DNA of 11,091 nt. Origin: Aliitabrizicola sp031408575 (GTDB taxonomy: Bacteria > Pseudomonadota > Alphaproteobacteria > Rhodobacterales > Rhodobacteraceae). The stretch is from contig JANNWS010000163.1 of assembly GCA_031408575.1 (NCBI GenBank), forward strand, positions 1-11,091, given 5' to 3'. Within the stretch, counting starts at the first letter, position 1. Each line of letters opens with the position of its first letter. A program made the translations under genes and the position numbers. Shown in pieces: positions 1-5,530 of the stretch. The notes under the pieces were generated by a model. That model saw only the letters and a list, made by a program, of their open reading frames with translations, was not told the DNA's origin and ran no database searches.

Positions 1-177
1 TCCTGATCCTGCAAATCCTGACCTCCACGGGCTGATGCCTCATTCTCGTACGATGACCGTTAGGCCCGGACCTGTCTTGTCACCATGAAGGGGTATGTAC
101 TGCTGAGATGGTGTTGCGATGGGATCAGCATGGCTTCGCGCGGATTCCAAACCCAACGCCTGCATTTGAGGCTGGCG
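1..177. other. left-edge stretch with no supported gene
   Basis: No reading frame here has a convincing start, ribosome binding site or recognisable protein. Short frames open at the left edge stop early: one plus frame ends at about position 33 and another at about position 88. These could be the tail of a gene beginning outside the window, but nothing in their residues is diagnostic. The region adjoins a phage-like ORF and an attachment-site structure, so it is probably mobile-element DNA. Confidence 0.4.
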
Positions 178-474
178 CTAATGATCCGTCTCCACGTCGA
201 CCCCCGAGCAGTCGTCGGCTACCGCTGCCGCCGTGGCCCCATTGTTCATGAACATACGGGGTGACAGGAACTGCGTCTTGGCAGGCAGGTCGGCGGTGAT
301 CTCCTGCTCGAACACCGCGCCTGACACCTCGTCGACCACCCGCACCCAGACGGAAGTGGCGTTCGGTGGTGCTGCGATGAACAGGGCCTGCACCCCACCC
401 GTTGCGATGCAGAAACTCGCCCCCATGTCAGTCAGCGTCGGCGCGCCGGTGCCATCGTTCGCGACCAGCTGCAA
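178..474 (-). CDS. small phage virion-like protein, probably a C-terminal fragment
   Basis: The frame encodes 98 residues from a TTG start at 474 and ends in TAG. An in-frame stop lies about 12 codons upstream of the TTG, and I see no strong ribosome binding site. The residues are small and hydrophobic with beta-rich segments (GGVQALFIAAPPN, WVRVVDEVSGAVFEQEITADLP) and finish with VETDH. This resembles the C-terminal end of tailed-phage structural proteins that finish in motifs such as YIETDY; that comparison is from memory, not a search. The length is far below that of a complete virion protein, and the N-terminal part is absent. It is probably a prophage remnant, consistent with the attachment-site signals about 300 bp away. 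A small functional protein or a chance ORF remains possible. Confidence 0.4.
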   Translation of the reverse strand: MQLVANDGTGAPTLTDMGASFCIATGGVQALFIAAPPNATSVWVRVVDEVSGAVFEQEITADLPAKTQFLSPRMFMNNGATAAAVADDCSGVDVETDH

Positions 475-634
475 AGGGAGCGCGTGCCTGCGTATTCGAA
501 CGACCGCTTACGAGGGCGCCGCGCAATAAGCCCGACCGGCAGCTTTGGGCCGAGTGCGTCTGGCACGCAAACTGACTCCGGTGCCAAACATTTCGCTGCA
601 CAAAGGTTGCGCGGGCGGGGAAGTTTTTGAAGCG

Positions 635-652
635 GGTCAACAATAGGTCAAC
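635..652 (+). repeat. 18-bp GGTCAAC tandem site, copy 1 (candidate integrase arm site)
   Basis: The sequence GGTCAACAATAGGTCAAC consists of two GGTCAAC heptamers separated by AATA. An identical 18-bp copy lies at 906-923 in the same orientation, on the other side of the tRNA 3' fragment. Short paired direct repeats flanking a tRNA core are typical of arm-type binding sites of tyrosine recombinases. The assignment is inferred from layout only. Confidence 0.55.
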
Positions 653-689
653 CTGTTTAACAACTTCGTTCCTCGTTTGGACCCGTCCG

Positions 690-719
690 TTGCGGTTGGT
701 TGCGGTTGATTGCGGCAAG
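690..719 (+). repeat. 10-bp tandem repeat, about 2.6 units
   Basis: Units TTGCGGTTGG, TTGCGGTTGA and a degenerate TTGCGGCAAG follow each other without spacer. The array lies between the first GGTCAAC site and the tRNA core. Its period is about one helical turn, so it could be a protein-binding array or simple slippage; no function can be assigned. Confidence 0.5.
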
Positions 720-724
720 AAACG

Positions 725-764
725 GATTTCAGATCAAAGGGTTGTCGGGTAACCTTCTGAAATC
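725..764. repeat. 9-bp perfect inverted repeat beside the attachment core
   Basis: GATTTCAGA (725-733) is the exact reverse complement of TCTGAAATC (756-764), with an inner GGTT/AACC pairing possible. Overlapping this is a direct repeat, ATCAAAGG, at 733-740 and 762-769, 29 bp apart. The combination lies immediately before the tRNA-derived core and could be a binding site for integrase or excisionase. No T-tract follows, so it is not a terminator. Confidence 0.45.
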
Positions 765-789
765 AAAGGAGAAGCGATTTCCCGAGTTC

Positions 790-839
790 TTCGGCTCATA
801 ACCTGAAGGTCACAGGTTCAAATCCTGTCCCCGCAACCA
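790..839 (+). other. 3' half of tRNA-fMet(CAT): candidate attachment-site core
   Basis: From the anticodon loop onward this is a bacterial initiator tRNA. It has loop CTCATAA with anticodon CAT at 797-799, 3' anticodon strand CCTGA, T-arm ACAGG-TTCAAAT-CCTGT, acceptor strand CCCCGCA, discriminator A and encoded CCA. The acceptor ends in A at position 72, as in initiator tRNAs that carry the C1-A72 mismatch. The 5' half is missing: nothing upstream can form the D-arm or pair with CCCCGCA. The 5' anticodon-stem strand reads TTCGG, which cannot fully pair with CCTGA. This pattern is expected where a tyrosine recombinase has exchanged strands in the anticodon loop, leaving a non-tRNA half-site on the left. 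It should not be annotated as a functional tRNA. Confidence 0.8.
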
Positions 840-867
840 AATATAACAATGACATCAAGACGTTACG

Positions 868-890
868 AGCCGCCCCACGGGCGGCTTTTT
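868..890 (+). terminator. intrinsic terminator downstream of the tRNA fragment
   Basis: An 8-bp perfect stem, AGCCGCCC (868-875) with GGGCGGCT (879-886), closes a CAC loop and runs into a five-T tract (886-890). It lies 28 nt after the tRNA CCA end, where a tRNA terminator would be expected. It is probably the original terminator of the fMet tRNA gene, or a copy carried on an attP. Confidence 0.85.
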
Positions 891-905
891 GCGTCGGATT
901 TTCCA

Positions 906-923
906 GGTCAACAATAGGTCAAC
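906..923 (+). repeat. 18-bp GGTCAAC tandem site, copy 2 (candidate integrase arm site)
   Basis: This is an exact copy of the 18-bp site at 635-652, in the same orientation, lying 15 bp after the tRNA terminator. Having arm-like sites on both sides of the core resembles an attP, or the junction between two tandemly integrated related elements, more than a simple chromosome-element boundary. Confidence 0.55.
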
Positions 924-962
924 AAAAACGCGAAAACCGCGTGTAAGCGTCCGGTCTGACCG

Positions 963-1274
963 CTACCCGCCGCTGATCCGCATCCGGTGCCCGCCCGCAA
1001 GGTCGAGCTCGATGTGGTTATCTGAAACAGATTTCGGTCGGGTCACCGGTGCTTCCTTGACGATCTCCACCGGTAGAAAGCGCAAACCCACATCTTCTGA
1101 CCCCGCCCCGGGCTTGGGCCGATACTTGGGATCGCGCAGCCATTTGAAGATCAGGTTCGCGTTCACCGTATAGCGAAGCGCCACCTGAGCCACGGATACG
1201 CCGGGCGCAGTCGTCTGAAGGCAGATCGACCGCTTCTCGTCATCCGTCCAAAGCCGCCTCGTCCGCCGCACCAT
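963..1274 (-). pseudogene. tnpA: truncated IS66 TnpA-like accessory protein
   Basis: The 103-residue product starts at ATG 1274 behind a weak AAGGTG ribosome binding site. Residues 1-50 form the helix-turn-helix typical of IS66 TnpA (RRLWTDDEK, then VSVAQVALRY and LIFKWLRD), followed by the VGLRFLPVEIV segment and the C-terminal GGHRMRISGG. In intact family members a further short tail normally follows RISGG. Here the frame closes in TAG at 963-965, only 2 bp from the terminal inverted repeat, so the stop appears to have been created where an internal deletion joined tnpA to the distal IS end. tnpB and tnpC are absent. The peptide could still bind DNA through its HTH, but it cannot by itself catalyse transposition. 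Confidence 0.85.
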
Positions 1275-1284
1275 GCCTGCACCT

Positions 1285-1311
1285 TAGTGTCCACCATGTT
1301 AGTGGACACTA
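1285..1311. promoter_or_regulatory. 10-bp palindrome upstream of tnpA (candidate operator)
   Basis: TAGTGTCCAC (1285-1294) and GTGGACACTA (1302-1311) are perfect inverted repeats separated by 7 bp, with a 17-bp centre-to-centre distance. The palindrome ends 10 bp upstream of the tnpA start codon, inside the miniature IS. A dimeric DNA-binding protein, such as the HTH protein TnpA itself or a host repressor, could bind here. It could equally form a translation-blocking hairpin in the tnpA leader. Function is inferred from position only. Confidence 0.5.
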
Positions 1312-1457
1312 TCCGGCACCATCATCATGCGGCAGGGCAGTCAGACCAGACGCTTACAACCGCGTATCCGTTTGGCACAGAAGGCTGCTCAGTATGTGAC
1401 CTGCCAGCGTATCCTGCATCATGCCATAGACGTACGATCAAAGGGTCCTGAACCCGA

Positions 1458-3218
1458 CTAGATGACGCTCTTGGAAATCAGTCCGCTGTGAATCCGGTTC
1501 TCTGCGTCGCGCAGTGCCTGTCGCGCGGGCTTTCCGTGGAAGACGGCATCATGGATCTCTGTTCCCAGGATCCCCTCGATCAGACTGAACTCGGGTATCG
1601 GGGGTCTGGCCCAGGTGACAAGTTCGTTTCTGCGGGCCAGCTGATCCACCATGCTGATGATCGGCGACGAGGCAAGAGCCTCGGGGTCAGCACAGACGGA
1701 AAAGCGGGGCGCCACCGGGAACCCGTTTTTCACATGTGCCTTCATCGCCTCTGGTGAAACCATCCAGGCAAGCGCATTCATGATCTGGCGCTGCCGGGCT
1801 GGCGGAACGCGCGCCGGGATGGTCATTAGAAAGCCGCCGACGGGTGCTGCGATCTGGCGCATCTTGCGGGACGGTGGTGGAAGATAGGCCACGCGGCGTG
1901 CAACCTGTGAGCTGAGTTCGTGTTCGAACCGGGCGGCACGCATCGTCCAGCAATAGGCCAGCCCGACCTGCCCGTACATGAAGTAATTCAGCCCGCGTTC
2001 CCAATCCACCTCGGCGATGTCGGGGGGGGACACTTCGACCAGTTGCTTCATGTATTCAATCACATCAACAGAATCGTCAGTGTTGATCTGCAGTTTCAGC
2101 TTCTCAAACCGGTCGAAGGTCCAGCTTTCGCGATTGTGCATTGGAATGTCGATGATGGTCTTCTGACAGGCGGCCAGGAAGAACATGAAGGAATTGGCGA
2201 TGGGCATGCCACGCTGACCGTTCCAGGCGATGCCGTAGAACTCGCTGGCCGGGCGATGCAGAGCGCGGGCAGCGGCGATTGTTTCATCAAAGGTGCGGGG
2301 ATGGGTCAGGCCGCGATCCTCGAACAGGTCGCGGCGGGCGGCCAGAATCTCGATCGTGCAGTATAGCGGGATGCCGTATTGTGTGCCCTTCCAGTTTCCA
2401 GTGCCCCAGACCGAAGGATGAAAATCCAAGGGGTTGATGGCGGCATCGTTCAGCAGCTCATCCAGGGGGGCAAGACAGCCCTTCTCGGCAAATTCACCAA
2501 GCCAGGGCATGTTGAGGGCGACGACATCATGCTCTGGCGTCTCGGCGGCAAAGGCCTTGTGGGCGTTGGTATATAGGTCAGGCAGGCGGTGCAGCTGAAA
2601 GCTGCTTTTCCGGCTTAGGTCGTTGCGGAAATCGGACCACATGTTGCGCATGGCAGAAAAGTAATTGTCGTCGTTCAGAAGAAACCGGATATCGCCGGGC
2701 ACCTTGACGGCAATATCGTCCCCCCGGACGGGAGAGATGATCTGCGCGGCGAAATAGCTGCCGCCGAAGTAGTATTCGTTCGCCTCTGTCCCCTTGCGCA
2801 GCCCGAAGGTCTTGGCCAGGTGACCCTTCACATGGGTGGCATAGTCCATGAAGCTGTGCAGCAGTGTATCGGACGGCTCCAGAAAGTGGGTCTTGAGACC
2901 CCCACCGCGTGGCACCTGACGGATCAGGTTGTCGGAGATCATCTTTATGATCATCCGGTTTCCGGTGCTGTAGGGCACACCGGCCAGCGTCACCAGACCG
3001 GACTTGTCAATGGGCCTCCGGTGCAGGTGGGCATCCACCAGTTCCAGAACGATGTTCCAGAACACGTCCTTTGTCGCCCCAGGAACGCCCGTGTCAAAGG
3101 GTGTTCGCAGCTTGCGCAGGAAGTCGACGATGCGCGACAGCTCATGGCTCGTCAGTTCGGAACCGGGGGCGGTGCCAATCGAGGTCACAGCGGCTGTGGA
3201 CGTGGTCATCTGATGCAC
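1458..3218 (-). CDS. winged-helix / family-1 solute-binding protein fusion, probable transcription regulator
   Basis: This 586-residue protein starts at GTG 3218, which has an AGGG ribosome binding site 8 nt upstream; an in-frame ATG lies at 3209. Residues 50-115 read as a MarR-like winged helix: DVFWNIVLELV, recognition-helix region LVTLAGVPYSTGNRMIIKMI, DNLIRQV, then a GGG wing. Residues about 165-580 match the family-1 (MalE/UgpB-type) solute-binding fold along its length: DVVALNMPWLGEFAEKGCLAPLDEL, YGIPLYCTIEILAARRDLFE, FMYGQVGLAYCW, and GGFLMTIPAR with NGFPVAPR. No signal peptide or membrane segment is visible, so it should be cytoplasmic. It follows the dehydrogenase gene by 15 bp and probably shares its transcript. 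The likely role is ligand-controlled regulation of the divergent transport/catabolic operon. The domain calls are strong; the regulatory role and ligand are inferred. Confidence 0.85.
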   Translation of the reverse strand: MHQMTTSTAAVTSIGTAPGSELTSHELSRIVDFLRKLRTPFDTGVPGATKDVFWNIVLELVDAHLHRRPIDKSGLVTLAGVPYSTGNRMIIKMISDNLIRQVPRGGGLKTHFLEPSDTLLHSFMDYATHVKGHLAKTFGLRKGTEANEYYFGGSYFAAQIISPVRGDDIAVKVPGDIRFLLNDDNYFSAMRNMWSDFRNDLSRKSSFQLHRLPDLYTNAHKAFAAETPEHDVVALNMPWLGEFAEKGCLAPLDELLNDAAINPLDFHPSVWGTGNWKGTQYGIPLYCTIEILAARRDLFEDRGLTHPRTFDETIAAARALHRPASEFYGIAWNGQRGMPIANSFMFFLAACQKTIIDIPMHNRESWTFDRFEKLKLQINTDDSVDVIEYMKQLVEVSPPDIAEVDWERGLNYFMYGQVGLAYCWTMRAARFEHELSSQVARRVAYLPPPSRKMRQIAAPVGGFLMTIPARVPPARQRQIMNALAWMVSPEAMKAHVKNGFPVAPRFSVCADPEALASSPIISMVDQLARRNELVTWARPPIPEFSLIEGILGTEIHDAVFHGKPARQALRDAENRIHSGLISKSVI

Positions 3219-3233
3219 GGACGAAACCCTGGC

Positions 3234-4166
3234 TCAGGCAGAGATGTCGGTCTGCCATTTCACCAAAGCGAAGAAATCCTGATCCCGCAACCCTGAATTG
3301 GCAGCAGCGCGATAAAGTTCGAGAATCAGTCCGGTGGTCAGCAAGGGCACGCCGTTGGCGCGTCCGGCATCGCTGATCAGGCTGAAGTCCTTGATCATCT
3401 GCTCGATGGTGAACGCTGGCGCATAGTCGGCAGACACCACCGCTTCGGCCTTGTACTTGAACAGCGGAGAGGCGACAGCGCTTTCGCAGATCACGTCCAT
3501 CATGCTTGCACGGGAAAGCCCGCCGCTTTCGCCCAGCGCCACAGCCTCGGCCAAAATGGCGGAACTGGCGCCAACAAGGGTGTTGATCACCAGCTTCATG
3601 TAGCGCGCCTCTTCGCCCGCACCCAGGTAAAACTGCTTTGCCGACAGCAACTTGATGGTCGGCAAGACAATGGCCCAAGCCTGTACGTCACCGGAGGCAA
3701 GGACCGTCAAAGCTGCCTTTTCGGCAAGAGCGGTGCTGCCGGACAACGGTGCGCGCAGGTAGGCGATCCCACAATCCTGAAGTGCCACAGCGATTTCCGT
3801 AGAGCAATCGGGCGATACCGTGCTCATCTCTACAAAGATCGACCCGCGGGCCATGTGATGGATCAGGCCAGATGTGCTTTGAGAGCCAAGCACCACCTCG
3901 CGCAGCACTTTGTCATTGGGCAATGTGGCAAAGACGATGCCATTCTGGCTGTGCAGGTCAAGCGAGACCGCGCTGACGGCACCCGCGCGCTCAAGATCGG
4001 TGACGACCTGCCTGTCCGGCTCTGTCACAGCAACCCTGTTGCCGGCAGCCAGAAGGTTGCGGATCATGGGCGCGCCCATCTTGCCCGCACCGATCCAACC
4101 GATACCGCGCCCAGTCGGTTCTGCGCGCACCGTCTCTGCCATCGTCGCCTGCATGCCGAATTCCAC
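3234..4166 (-). CDS. beta-hydroxyacid dehydrogenase, 3-hydroxyisobutyrate dehydrogenase family
   Basis: This 310-residue protein has the normal family length. It would oxidise a beta-hydroxyacid with NAD(P) in the cytoplasm. An N-terminal Rossmann motif GAGKMG lies at residues 26-31. The substrate-binding segment APLSGSTALAEKAALTVLASGD (residues 139-160) corresponds to the usual DAPVSGG motif but is divergent. The catalytic lysine is probably K191 in YMKLVIN with N195, and the KDFSLISDAG cofactor/substrate motif is at 259-268. The chosen GTG start (4166) has GGAG 6 nt upstream; an ATG at 4154 is the alternative. It is the first gene of a minus-strand pair with the SBP-winged-helix regulator and is divergent from the catabolic operon, so it probably acts on an intermediate of the same pathway. 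The altered SGS substrate motif makes 3-hydroxyisobutyrate itself uncertain. Confidence 0.88.
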   Translation of the reverse strand: MEFGMQATMAETVRAEPTGRGIGWIGAGKMGAPMIRNLLAAGNRVAVTEPDRQVVTDLERAGAVSAVSLDLHSQNGIVFATLPNDKVLREVVLGSQSTSGLIHHMARGSIFVEMSTVSPDCSTEIAVALQDCGIAYLRAPLSGSTALAEKAALTVLASGDVQAWAIVLPTIKLLSAKQFYLGAGEEARYMKLVINTLVGASSAILAEAVALGESGGLSRASMMDVICESAVASPLFKYKAEAVVSADYAPAFTIEQMIKDFSLISDAGRANGVPLLTTGLILELYRAAANSGLRDQDFFALVKWQTDISA

Positions 4167-4178
4167 CCCTCGCTCCGT

Positions 4179-4213
4179 CGTTGAGTGTAAATCGTTGAAA
4201 TGGCGGCGGTTGA
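4179..4213. promoter_or_regulatory. three GTTGA direct repeats in the divergent intergenic region
   Basis: GTTGA occurs at 4180, 4194 and 4209 in the same orientation, 14-15 bp apart; the first two are extended to CGTTGA. They lie between the predicted minus-strand promoter and the dehydrogenase start, where a regulator would affect that transcript. A separate AATTTCNTC pair (4217 and 4236) lies next to them. These are candidate operator elements, but such short repeats can arise by chance. Confidence 0.3.
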
Positions 4214-4241
4214 GGTAATTTCTTCGGACCGGCTAAATTTC

Positions 4242-4269
4242 ATCATACTGGAGAGATAGGATTTGGTAA
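4242..4269 (-). promoter_or_regulatory. candidate sigma-70-type promoter for the minus-strand operon
   Basis: Read on the minus strand, TTACCA (4264-4269) and TATGAT (4242-4247) sit 16 bp apart, a 4/6 and 5/6 match to the -35 and -10 consensus. The predicted start of transcription is about 70 bp upstream of the dehydrogenase GTG codon. The surrounding intergenic region is the only sizeable gap between the two divergent operons. I found no equally good plus-strand promoter. Confidence 0.35.
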
Positions 4270-4391
4270 CGGTCAAGGTGGGAGTGTGGGATCGTCATTG
4301 CATCCGCCGTTAGCAGCCGGCCACTTTGGGGTTGCAGGGCAAAGGTTTCTTTGTCCGCTGTTTGACGGCTGTGCTGAGGGGTGATGGTGTG

Positions 4392-4409
4392 CCGTGGTGA
4401 AGGCCACGG
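4392..4409. promoter_or_regulatory. 6-bp inverted repeat just upstream of the plus-strand operon
   Basis: CCGTGG (4392-4397) pairs with CCACGG (4404-4409) around a 6-nt spacer, ending a few bases before the GAGGGGAGG ribosome binding site of the first gene. It could be an operator half-site pair or a leader hairpin that modulates ribosome access. Evidence is limited to symmetry and position. Confidence 0.3.
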
Positions 4410-4430
4410 GTCTGAGGGGAGGACGACGCA

Positions 4431-5498
4431 ATGCGAGCTATTCGGTTCCACGGGGCCAAAGACATCAGGGTTGAAGACGTGGCCGAACCCTCGGGTCGGC
4501 TGCTTCCCGATGACGTGCTGATCGCCCCTGCCGTCACGGGCATCTGCGGGACGGACCTGCACGAATACATCGCCGGCCCGATCGTGACACCGAAAGAGCC
4601 GCATGTCTTTACCGGGGCCAGCAACCCGCAGATTCTGGGACATGAGTTCTCGGCCCGTGTGCTGGCGGTGGGCGATGCGGTCAGCCATGTGAAGGCGGGG
4701 GATCGGATCTCGATCCAGCCGCTTTTGTCGCCGCGGAATGACTATTACGGGAAACGCGGCCTTTATCACCTGTCGCCGTCGATGGGCTGCGTGGGCCTTA
4801 GCTGGGCCTGGGGCGGGATGGCCGAAAAGGCCGTCATCAAGGATTACAACGCCCAGCCGGTGCCGGATGGCATCACCGACGATCAGGCAGCGATGATCGA
4901 ACCTGCGGCGGTGGCGCTGTACGGGGTGGATCGCGGCGGGGTCACGGCAGGATCGACGGTGCTGGTGTCGGGGGCCGGGCCGATCGGGGCGCTGACGATC
5001 CTTGCGGCCAAGGCGGCGGGGGCATCCACCATCATCGTCGCTGAGCCGAACCCGAACAGGCGGCGCATCATCACGGAAATCGCACCCTATGCCCATGTCG
5101 TGGACCCGCGCGATGGAACGCTGGCACAGGTCGTGGGCGATCTGACGGAAGAGGGCGTGGGCGTCGATGTGGCTCTGGAATGCGTTGGGCTGGAGGCGTC
5201 GCTGAATGCCTGCGTCCAGGCGGTGCGGCGTCAGGGGAAGGTCGTGCAGGTTGGCCTCCACATGAAGCCCGCCAGCATTGATGCGATGCTCTGGGCGCTG
5301 AAGGACATCACGGTCGAGGCAACCTGGTGCTACCCGACGCAGATCTGGCCGCGCATCGCCCGGATGATCGCGGCGGGCACCTTCCCGGTGGAAAAAGTGA
5401 TCACCGCCCGCATCGACGCCCGCGATGTGGTGGCCAAGGGCTTCGAGGCGCTGCTGAACCCGACGGGCGAGCATCTGAAGATACTGGTCACGACCTGA
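4431..5498 (+). CDS. zinc-dependent MDR dehydrogenase, 2,3-butanediol dehydrogenase-like
   Basis: The 355-residue product starts at ATG 4431 with a strong GGGAGG site 8-9 nt upstream. It is a medium-chain dehydrogenase with catalytic-zinc ligands C39 (GICGTDLHEY), H71-E72 (GHE) and E157 (MIEPAAVALYG). The NAD-binding motif is GAGPIG (181-186), and E205 at the end of the second strand suggests NAD over NADP. The lobe that normally holds four structural-zinc cysteines is replaced by an RNDYYGKRGLYHLSPSMGC segment, as in (R,R)-butanediol dehydrogenases of the BdhA type, which also lack that cluster. It would interconvert a secondary alcohol or diol with its ketone in the cytoplasm. As first gene of the plus operon, followed after 32 bp by a PRISE reductase, it probably oxidises a polyol-like substrate; the true substrate is unknown. 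Confidence 0.88.
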   Translation: MRAIRFHGAKDIRVEDVAEPSGRLLPDDVLIAPAVTGICGTDLHEYIAGPIVTPKEPHVFTGASNPQILGHEFSARVLAVGDAVSHVKAGDRISIQPLLSPRNDYYGKRGLYHLSPSMGCVGLSWAWGGMAEKAVIKDYNAQPVPDGITDDQAAMIEPAAVALYGVDRGGVTAGSTVLVSGAGPIGALTILAAKAAGASTIIVAEPNPNRRRIITEIAPYAHVVDPRDGTLAQVVGDLTEEGVGVDVALECVGLEASLNACVQAVRRQGKVVQVGLHMKPASIDAMLWALKDITVEATWCYPTQIWPRIARMIAAGTFPVEKVITARIDARDVVAKGFEALLNPTGEHLKILVTT

Positions 5499-5530
5499 CC
5501 GTTGGAACGAAAACAAGAAAGACAAGAACA

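Larger units (their letters stand above)
943..1357 (-). mobile_element. miniature IS66-family element (415 bp) with intact ends
   Basis: The left end GTAAGCGTCCGGTCTGAC (943-960) matches the reverse complement of the right end (1340-1357) at 17 of 18 positions. GTAAGCG is the usual terminus of IS66-family elements. The flanks are identical 8-bp direct repeats, AACCGCGT, at 935-942 and 1358-1365; 8 bp is the family's target-duplication size. Full IS66 elements are about 2.5 kb and carry tnpA, tnpB and tnpC. Here only a shortened tnpA remains between the ends, so this is an internal-deletion derivative that could move only if an active relative supplied transposase. The clean target duplication argues that this short form itself transposed, or was deleted after insertion without touching its ends. 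Confidence 0.9.

Noticed and set aside
428..718. Minus-strand 96-residue ORF
   Set aside because: It overlaps the phage-like ORF in another frame and runs across the GGTCAAC site and tandem repeats; its composition is arginine-rich and shadow-like, with no recognisable motif.
763..839. A complete tRNA-Met gene
   Set aside because: Only the 3' half fits. The 5' side cannot form the acceptor strand or D-arm, and the anticodon stem has a mismatch.
889..1173. Plus-strand 94-residue ORF
   Set aside because: It spans the arm-like repeat, the IS end and the antisense of tnpA, so it crosses a transposon boundary and cannot be an ancestral gene.
1410..1457. Terminator for the minus-strand operon
   Set aside because: The only hairpin (GGGT/ACCC with a TTT) has a 4-bp stem, too weak to call a terminator.
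1920..2366. Plus-strand 148-residue ORF inside the regulator gene
   Set aside because: It is antisense to the clear solute-binding domain; GC-rich DNA often keeps such frames open, and no family features are seen.
5327..5530. Upstream extension of the PRISE gene
   Set aside because: The open frame overlaps the preceding dehydrogenase in another frame and its residues look like a shadow; the ATG at 5531 begins directly with the Rossmann strand expected for the family.
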